Below, piece by piece: positions 58,001-64,000 of a DNA stretch of 64,000 nucleotides (positions within the stretch are counted from its first letter, which is position 1; every line of letters begins with the position of its first letter). The notes under the pieces are model-generated. The model saw nothing but the letters and a program-made list of their open reading frames with translations, was not told the origin of the DNA and ran no database searches. Source of the stretch: Bettongia penicillata ogilbyi (lineage: Eukaryota; Chordata; Mammalia; Diprotodontia; Potoroidae). The position numbers and the translations under genes were made by a program. The stretch covers positions 3,080,704-3,144,703 of the forward strand of contig JAJHZJ010000336.1 of the NCBI GenBank assembly GCA_023548195.1, in the 5' to 3' direction.

Positions 58001-61000
58001 TGAGGGTTTCACAAAACTGATTGCTGGAGAAATGGGAGGCTTCTTTGGTCAGATAGTCAGTCACCCCTAAGAAGACTGGGCTGATCAACAATATTCTTGA
58101 TTGTTTTATTTTAGAGAAGGTGGACTCACTACATGGATTGAGGGGTTACACAGTATACTTCCTAGCACTTAGAGTCTATGAGATGACTAGTGTGACAGGT
58201 TGAAGGCAATAAAATTGGAAATGCTAAGGAAATGGACTAATGGTAACTCCTCCCTCCCCCAAAGCCGCTAGCATGCTCATGGCTGACATGGGCTGAGAGA
58301 AAGTGAAGAGGAGCAGTCTCTTCTTGGTAACATGGTCTGAACCAGTGAGTCCCATCCTCCTTCAGATCTAACTCCTTTCCATCGATACTAGCTAGAGGCT
58401 TAAGGCATGGTGGTGTGGGGGATTTGGAAGAATGGAGTTCCCAATCTGGAATCATGCTGCATGTGAGAATTCCTAAGACATGACCCAGTGTAGCCAGTTC
58501 TAGGTTCCGAAGACCACACATTCTCTACACGCAGACACGAACTGAAGCTTCAAAAGACGTCCTCCATTCCCACTCCTGTGGGCAAGAGGCAAGCTCACTG
58601 GGAGAAATGTGTGTGCCAAAGGCTGATAGTTTCTTGAGTGTTTTGGATCACATTTCAGATGGCAGCAGGCTGTGGTGGTTTGGGAAAGGATGAAGAAAGG
58701 GGGTGTCCTGTGAATGGAAGAGTGCCACCTGGAGACCAAACTGGGACACTACAAACCTCGCACTAGAGGGCAGACCGTGAACAGGTCTGGGCCACCTCTT
58801 GCTCACCTCAGACAAAGTGGAATTAGTGCTCCAGACTCCTGGTTGAATTTCAGATGTACGCTTTCAAGCTGTCGTGTGCGAATTAGCTCATGGGGAATAA
58901 TAGCTGCTGAGCTCTCACTTTCTAAACTGTCCTTGCGACTCCTGTGAAACAAACACAAATTCAGCACAAATTAACACCAGCAATTTCAGTACTTTATGGA
59001 GAAAGGAGAGACAGGCAAGGTTGCTTCATACTGGGTGTAATCAAATATAACACAGTAGTAGGGCATAATGGGGCCTCCTTGGGGCAGAAAGATAAAGAAT
59101 CTGGTAGGTTGCTGCCACAATCTTGGACTTGGCTTCAGCTTGTGCCTAAGTGGTTAGTGTTATTCTCTAAATCCCAGCAAAAGTTTTCAAGAACCCCAGA
59201 CCTCCATTTCACCAAGGTCAGGATGGGAGTATACTTTAAGACTAAATTCTAAAAACTTCCTTCCAGTTGACCCCTAAGTGGCAGGGACATGAGATTTAAC
59301 TCTGAGTACACAAACCCTCCTTGCCTGTGTTCCCCAACCCCCAATGGGCAGGGAGTTGCAGCAACATAAACATCCCTTAACTGGCCAGGAAATGATACAA
59401 TCCTCACTGCGGGGGAGGAAATGGGGCTCTCTTCAGAAAGCAAGTAAGGATGAGAGGCCTCTGGCTGGACAGAACAACTTTTGGGGTCAACTGCAAAATA
59501 TTAAAACTAGAGACTTCTCCATTAGCCCCATACTACTACCAGATGTCCTCCCAAAGACAGTCCTGCTTTCACAAAGCTGAGGGAGCTTAGCCTGAGGACT
59601 CTTCTCTCCTTGATCCCACTGAAAGTCAGAGGAGGATGCTACTACCCCAATTCCCAACCCTGTGCCCCCCACAGCTGGGTTATTGGGTACATTTGCAAAG
59701 TAACATTTACTCTTTCAAATTCAGCTGCTCTGACAACCTTTCAAAAGCACTTAATCAGAGCTGTTGGTTACCCACTGACACCATTCAAAAGACCGGATTC
59801 TAGTTTTGGATTGTGAACCTCAAGACAATTACCCAAGTGTCTATCAAAACGCTGGGTGAAAAGCTCAATTTATTTATCATTCCAGCTTTAAGAGCCACCC
59901 AGAATCTTGGAACTTGCCAGCCATGGAAAAGCAGACCAAATATCCCCATGTGTGACCACAGTGGTTAAAGTACTGAAGGGGGGGAATCATCAAAAGCTAC
60001 TTGGCCTTCCTTCAGGAACAATGGCTGAAGTAAGTCATGCTGGTAAGGGAAGAGGCCTGGGAAGAAGGACGAGGAAGCCAGAAAGCGTAAGGATAGAAGG
60101 TGATGCCAAATGTGAAAGAATTTACCACTGGCAAAGTGAGGTAGTTTATTCTGCTACATCAGTAATACATTCAACCTCTCTGGTCAGTTTCAAGATGATG
60201 ATTTGGCTTTTCTTCCACAAACTAGTCTGAAGCAGCCTTTTCCATAATTACCCTCCCCACCTCTTTCTCTTCAGCATATACTCTTTGACCAGATCTTTAA
60301 AATAGCTTACTACCAGAGTCAAGACACTCACAGAATATCAAAGCTGGAAGGCCTCTCCGAGATTATAGATGAGGAAAATGAAGGCCTGAGAAGGAAAGTG
60401 ACTTGCTCCAGGTCTCAAAGACAGATCTAGAGCCCAGGCCCAGTATTCTTTGTATTGCACTACTGTTACTACCAACTCTTAAGTTTGCCAGCTTTCTGAT
60501 TCCTCCCAATCTGATTAGGGAGAGCTCCATTTCCTCCAACTGGAAAAACATCAAACGGGCCTTCAGTTCAAGAATTATAACACAATAACTCATGAAAACC
60601 ATAGGTATCTTAGGATGAAGAGCTTTAGGTGTGGCCTCTACTGAGATGAAGAGTATTCTGGGTTGGGTCCCACTAAGACACTGGTCTTCTGTTTCTTATT
60701 ATTAGAGGTTGGGCTTGGGATCCATGTCTCATGCAACTGCTGGAGTTCATGAATGTAGAATACATACCTCACTCCAAGAATCTACTATCTTCTAGCACAG
60801 ATAAAAATGCAGATTAATAGTCACAGGGAGGTAGGGATGAAGAATCAACAACATACAATATTGCATCTAGAAAATCTCAAGATGGAAGGGAGAAAATTGT
60901 TGAAAGTCAGCTAAAGTCACCTTGGTAACTGCTACAACATACTCCCCCAGAACAAGGATATCAAACCCAACTACAAGCAGCTTTAAAGAAATGAAAAAGA

Positions 61001-64000
61001 ACTTAATCATCTGAGGAATTAATGTGACAAGTGCCCACATTTACACCTCCCACCAACCTTCAATCATTTGGAAATGCACTTTTATCTTTCATGTAAAAAA
61101 ATTTTTTTTCCTTAAATCACAAAATGCTAGCTCTGCAGTCCTGGAGCCTGGGTATTTCCGGTGCATTGCATCAGTGGAAATGTGGCTACTCTGCACGAAG
61201 AAGCCCAGCCTTTCGCTGATTTGTTTTTTCAGGACATCAATGCAGAAGCATGAATTATTTGTGTGGGTGGGACAACGTATTAAATCTGTAGCCAACACAG
61301 GTCTGCAATGTTTTGCAAGGTTGTCAGCTCTGAGTTATAAAAAAAATCAGCAGTAGGTTGTTTTTTCCCCTGGGTTGTTGATGATGGGGAAAGCAGAGAG
61401 CTGGGGAGATGAGAGGTGTCTTGAGTGAAGTGTATCATAAAGATTTTCTTTCATATCCCTAGGAAAACACGAGTGACAAGGAAGGGCCTAGGGTGCCCAA
61501 GGTCAGTGATTGTGCCAGGGCTGGGTGCTCTTTGGAAGCTTTTCACCTAGGAGAATGTGAATGGCTTCAATCAAGGCTTGCTCCATATAGTTGTTCACAA
61601 AACTGATTCTCATTGCCAAGGGAGTCACTGCGCTGGGCTTACGGAGGCGTGACCTTTGAAAAAAGATTGCTCAGGTCTTTATGAGATACAAGGCAAAAAA
61701 GTCACTATTGACAGGAAATGTAGCCCCCAGTGGACTACTAGTGCTTCAAGAAGGTGTGCTGGTAATAAAGAAAAACCACACATGGAAAAAAGAACATAAG
61801 TATCCTCTCTGAACATAATCTTCTATCACTCTGTTTCCTGCTATGTCTTACTTTCTCCCCAAACCCTTTTGCATTCTCACTGTGACATCACCATTGTAAC
61901 AAAGGGACTGGTGATCACTGTGAGGATGAAGTGTTCTCCCTGTGGTACAGCAGATCATTGCTGAATTAAGCCCAAGATTCAATTAAACAAACATTTATTA
62001 AGTAGCTATTAGGTCCAAGGCACAGTGCTAGGTGCTGAAGGTACAAAGACAAAAACAAAAAATAGTCCTAGTCCCCTGAAGTTTACATTGACATACATAC
62101 TGCATGTTTACACATGAATAAATAGAAGATAATTTGAAGTGGGGAGAGGGAGGATCAGGAAAAGTTTTGCATAGGATATGGTAGATAAAGATTCTTCTAA
62201 GAGGCACAGGAGAGGATGGAGCACATGCATTTCAAGTACGCGCAATAGTTCCTGCAATGGCACGGAAGGAGAAGGAAGGACGAGCTTAAGCAACGGCAAT
62301 AGGGAATAGAGTGCAGAAATAAGCCTGGAAATATAGGCTGGTGTCAAATGATAGGGAGCTTTCAATGACAGGCTAAGGAGTGTGTATGTTATCTTAGAGG
62401 CAAAAGAGGGCCCCCTGAACATTTCTGAACAAGGGAGCAAATTTATACCTTAAGACTGGAAGATGCAGTAGGGAAAAGAGAAACTGGAATCAGGGAAAAC
62501 AACTAAGAGTCTGTAATAGTTGAGTGAGAAATGACAAAGGTCTGAACAAGAGTAGTGGCCATATGTGTAGAAAGAAGGAAACAAATGCAAGAAATGTTAT
62601 GGACACAGAACTGATAAGACTTAGCAACCAACTGGATATGAAACTTGTGAGAAATAGAAAAAATGAAAGCTCCAAGTTTGCAAAGCTGAGTCAATAGTAC
62701 CATCCTCAGCAAAAACAAATAAGTTTGAAAATATAGTAAGTTTAAGGGAGAAGAAATAAATTTTGTTTTTTAAACATAATTTGAGATATTGTGGGACATA
62801 AAAGTGGAGATATCAATCAGGCAGTGAGAATATGGAACTGGAGTAAAGAACAGACATTAAAGTTAAATTGGGAATTCAGCTATTCAACTTATTTTGAATC
62901 CAATTTAGTATACTATCATCTAGCCTACATAATTTTACTTTATCCATGACTACATAAGAAAATCAAATGCTTTGTTAAAATTCAGGTTAAGTTGTATCTA
63001 CAGCATTTCTCTGACCTACCAGTATAATAACCCTGTCAAAAAAGGAAATGAGGTTAGTATATCATGGTTTGTTTTATTTTTAATGAAGTTATAATGGCTT
63101 TTATGATCACTGTTTCCTTTTTAGGATGATGTTCAATGTCCATTCCCCTGATAACATATTCTAGAATTTTACCAAGAACTAAAGCCAAACTCACTGGTCT
63201 ATGGTCTATACACTCAATTCTCTTTCCTCTTTGAAAACCAGGCCATTTACCCTCTGATCCAGTCACACCTCTCGTTTTCATGAACTTCAGAGATTACTGA
63301 CAATGGCTCAGGAATCACATCTGCCATTTTTGAGTACCCAACATGTAGTTCATATACAGAGAGGGATTTTCTCTGAATTCCTCCTATTTTTAATTTCTTA
63401 CTGCATAATAATACTTTATTCCATTTCAAATTACATATGAAAAATTACTGAAGTTTTAAGTACTATTGGCCCAAGGGATCAAAGGTCCAACATATAATGA
63501 GATATTCACGGTAGAAGGTTTGGTGGTAGCAAAGGTTCTCATATTCCAAGCTTCCAACCACTTCCACCCAAGTGACCAGTTACTCTTTGCTGTAAAGAAC
63601 CAGATCCAAAATAGAATTCTTTATAAAAAAATTTTTTATTTTTATTTTTCAAAACTTACTTTTATAAGATTCTGAGTTCAAGATTCCTCCCCCTTCCCCA
63701 AGAAGGCATGCAATCTGATACAGGCTATACATGTACAATCATATTTCCACATTAGTCATGTTGTGAAAGAAGAATCAGAACAAAAGGAAAAACTGTTATA
63801 AAGAAAAAAGAGAAAATAGTATGCTTCAATCTGCATTCTGACTCCACAGTTATTTCTCTGGATATGGATAAGCATTTTCCATCATTAGTCTTGTGGAATT
63901 GTGTTATGTCATTGTATTATTAAGAATAGCTAAGTGTATCAAAGTTGGTCATTGAACAACACTGCTGCTACTGTGTACAATGTTCTCCTGGTTCTGCTCA
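42992..64000 (-). CDS. SUFU: SUFU suppressor of fused, 3' part (exons 9-12); 5' part outside window
   Basis: Four minus-strand exons (58941-58807, 56344-56206, 45929-45861, 43081-42992) join in frame to encode the last part of codon 341 through residue 484 and a TAG stop, by human numbering. Exon lengths 135, 139, 69 and 90 nt equal those of human exons 9-12. SUFU binds GLI1-3, holds them in the cytoplasm and represses them in the nucleus; this part is the C-terminal lobe. Exon 8, coding the residues just before S342, was looked for up to 64000 and not seen, so intron 8 is longer than 5 kb here. Identity is sure; the gene is partial only because the window ends. Confidence 0.97.
43082..45860 (-). 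other. SUFU: SUFU intron 11
   Basis: 2.8 kb, GTAAGC to CACAG. It holds one MIR (43395-43545), a GA-rich patch (45225-45280) and a G-rich patch (45725-45778). Nothing else recognised. Confidence 0.85.
43395..43545 (+). mobile_element. MIR in SUFU intron 11
   Basis: 'gagagacctgggttctagtc', 'tcctggctctgccatgctga', 'gaacctcagttttctcatgt', 'gcaaaatgaa'. Confidence 0.65.
45861..45929 (-). CDS. SUFU: SUFU exon 11
   Basis: A 69-nt exon coding ILLTEEFVERMLEDLEDL then TSPEE (residues 433-455), acidic and helical. Arg442 stands where I recall Lys in human. The acceptor is CTGTTTCCAG and the donor GTAAGC. Confidence 0.95.
46690..47890 (+). mobile_element. L2 LINE, sense, split by an L1
   Basis: Left part to 46947 ('actgccgccaccctagtcca', 'cacctctctcctggactatg'). 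The right part resumes at 47558 ('tgatcacatcaaaccccata', 'ccttcaagatttggctta', 'ctaggaagtctcccctgatt'). Removing the L1 joins the two in the order expected for L2. Confidence 0.6.
46960..47545 (+). mobile_element. Marsupial L1-like LINE, 5'-truncated, with target duplication
   Basis: Codes a fragment around SINWGMAEQVWY and VMEYYCSIRNDKQDDF then WEDLDELMKSE, which resembles the C-terminal tail of mammalian L1 ORF2 (MEYY...WxDLE). It ends with 'gtaactgggaaaaataaaa' and a short A tail. Flanked by aaagtattRctc at 46948-46959 and 47546-47557 (one mismatch). Confidence 0.8.
50610..50812 (-). mobile_element. hAT-like nonautonomous element
   Basis: The reverse strand has 'gggggccacatattgcctt', 'catgttaacattacctttg', 'acttttatttattttgttaa' and 'atatttcccagttaaatttt', ending 'cagtgtttgacac'. 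The most complete of the three copies in the window. Confidence 0.5.
55093..55121. repeat. CA-rich simple repeat
   Basis: Interrupted acacac run in SUFU intron 10. Confidence 0.75.
56206..56344 (-). CDS. SUFU: SUFU exon 10
   Basis: Completes the Arg codon and encodes GRLLHGRHFTYKSITGD, then TAITFVSTGVEGAF and on to HGPWLQ, ending in phase 0 before a GTGAGA donor. Residue 404 is Thr where I recall Met in human. The acceptor is TCTCACAG. Read-through into the intron stays open for 77 more codons. Confidence 0.96.
56610..56780 (-). mobile_element. MIR fragment, antisense
   Basis: 'gtgcagtcccttcattttaa', 'aaagctgaagcacaaagaag', 'gactttcccaaggtctctct'. Confidence 0.5.
56787..57020 (-). mobile_element. 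Marsupial tRNA-derived SINE (WSINE/MAR1-like)
   Basis: 'tcagtcatgtctgactctct', 'ttttggcaaagataccggag', 'gatgaggaaactgaggcaaa', 'gatttgaactcaggtcttcc', 'cactctatccactgctccat'. Nearly full length, in SUFU intron 9 in the same orientation as the gene. Confidence 0.85.
58807..58941 (-). CDS. SUFU: SUFU exon 9
   Basis: The first base completes a Pro codon. The exon then reads SRKDSLESESSAAIIPHE and on through IRTRQLESVHLKFNQ to IPLCL, ending with two bases of an Arg codon. It keeps Ser342 and Ser346 (human numbers) in the SRKDS motif, the known GSK3-beta and PKA sites that stabilise SUFU. Compared with human as I recall it, Asp350 is Glu and Thr353 is Ala. The acceptor is TTTCACAG and the donor GTGAGC. 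Confidence 0.96.
60325..60465 (-). mobile_element. MIR fragment, antisense
   Basis: 'gagattatagatgaggaaaa', 'gtgacttgctccaggtctca', 'agagcccaggcccagtattc'. Confidence 0.55.
61547..61653 (-). other. Possible cassette (poison) exon in SUFU intron 8
   Basis: Minus strand: TCTTTTTTCAAAG, then 107 nt, then CTAG/GTGAAA. In the phase SUFU exon 8 must leave (two bases of a Pro codon), the first base gives CCG and 35 codons stay open, reading SRLRKPSAVTPLAMRISF then VNNYMEQALIEAIHILL. Splicing on to exon 9 would shift frame and stop within about seven codons. The peptide looks protein-like but I do not recognise it. The acceptor is weak (A at -3). This could equally be a conserved noncoding element. 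Confidence 0.25.
61980..62900 (-). mobile_element. L2-like LINE, antisense
   Basis: Starts with the reversed 3' end 'acaaacatttattaagtagc' and 'acagtgctaggtgctgaagg'. Later parts ('agggagctttcaatgacagg', 'gaccaactggatatgaaac'-like text, 'tgtgggacataaaagtggag') parallel the copy at 33.3 kb. More diverged. Confidence 0.55.
62995..63440 (-). mobile_element. CR1-type LINE reverse transcriptase fragment
   Basis: The minus strand codes DHRPVSLALVLGKILEYVI, close to the conserved RT motif YRPVSLTSVPGKILE of CR1-type LINEs (about 63205-63140). Frames are broken around it. Confidence 0.65.
63610..64000 (-). mobile_element. Marsupial L1-like LINE 3' part, antisense, cut by window edge
   Basis: 'tgttgtgaaagaagaatcag', 'agtatgcttcaatctgcatt', 'tttctctggatatggataag', 'tactgtgtacaatgttctcc' are the reverse of the element at 46960-47545. 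Confidence 0.75.

Larger units (their letters stand above)
56345..58806 (-). other. SUFU: SUFU intron 9
   Basis: 2.5 kb, GTGAGC to TCACAG. It holds a MIR fragment next to a marsupial SINE (56.6-57.0 kb). 57.2-58.8 kb is unique, with nothing recognised. Confidence 0.85.
58942..64000 (-). other. SUFU: SUFU intron 8, partial
   Basis: Everything above exon 9 to the window edge. 58.95-60.3 kb is unique sequence; 60.5-61.98 kb is repeat-poor and contains a possible cassette exon (61547-61653); 61.98-64.0 kb is LINE-rich (L2, CR1/L3, L1). Confidence 0.8.

Noticed and set aside
61255..61275. GLI-binding-like motif (tgggtggga) in SUFU intron 8
   Set aside because: Two mismatches from the GLI consensus TGGGTGGTC, including key positions; not better than chance in 64 kb.
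59000..64000. SUFU exon 8
   Set aside because: No sequence coding the residues before S342 was seen on the minus strand, so it should lie beyond 64000.

Overview
This is a 64 kb piece of vertebrate nuclear DNA, most probably from a marsupial. Two recognisable protein genes lie on the minus strand: TRIM8, whose coding region is complete (six exons, 30226 down to 15798), and the 3' part of SUFU (exons 9-12, 58941 down to 42992; the gene runs off the right edge). The marsupial call rests on the repeats. There are tRNA-derived SINEs with the 'ggcagctaggtgg' head and 'cttggcaaagatactggagtgg' body, many LINE fragments of the CR1/L3 and L2 type, MIRs, and three copies of an L1-like element typical of marsupials. 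I cannot name the species.

Layout. 1-14884: intergenic, AT-richer and full of nested LINEs and SINEs; no gene recognised (in human the next gene on this side is ARL3, which I do not find). 14885-15797: TRIM8 3' UTR. 15798-18224: TRIM8 coding exons 6 to 2, close together. 18225-29656: TRIM8 intron 1 (11.4 kb). 29657-30226: TRIM8 exon 1, inside a dense CpG island. 31.7-32.9 kb: further CpG-rich DNA with ETS, E-box, CCAAT and YY1-like motifs, probably a second or divergent promoter. 33.3-39.0 kb: repeat-rich spacer. About 39.0-42.99 kb: SUFU 3' UTR and downstream. 42992-58941: SUFU exons 12 to 9. 58942-64000: part of SUFU intron 8.

The two genes are in the same orientation and order as in human (SUFU then TRIM8). 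TRIM8 is a RING/B-box/coiled-coil E3 ubiquitin ligase acting in cytokine, NF-kB and p53 signalling. SUFU is the cytoplasmic and nuclear negative regulator of GLI factors in Hedgehog signalling. No shared pathway need be assumed from their being neighbours.

The spliced TRIM8 reading frame I assembled is 551 codons, the length I know for the human protein, and every exon junction keeps frame. Its first intron starts with GC instead of GT. SUFU exons 9-12 have the same lengths (135, 139, 69, 90 nt) as the human exons. No new multi-gene system was found. The most useful leads are the GC-AG first intron of TRIM8 and its C-rich repeat acceptor, a possible poison exon in SUFU intron 8, a degenerate tandem repeat in the SUFU 3' UTR region, and the separate CpG promoter at about 32.4 kb.
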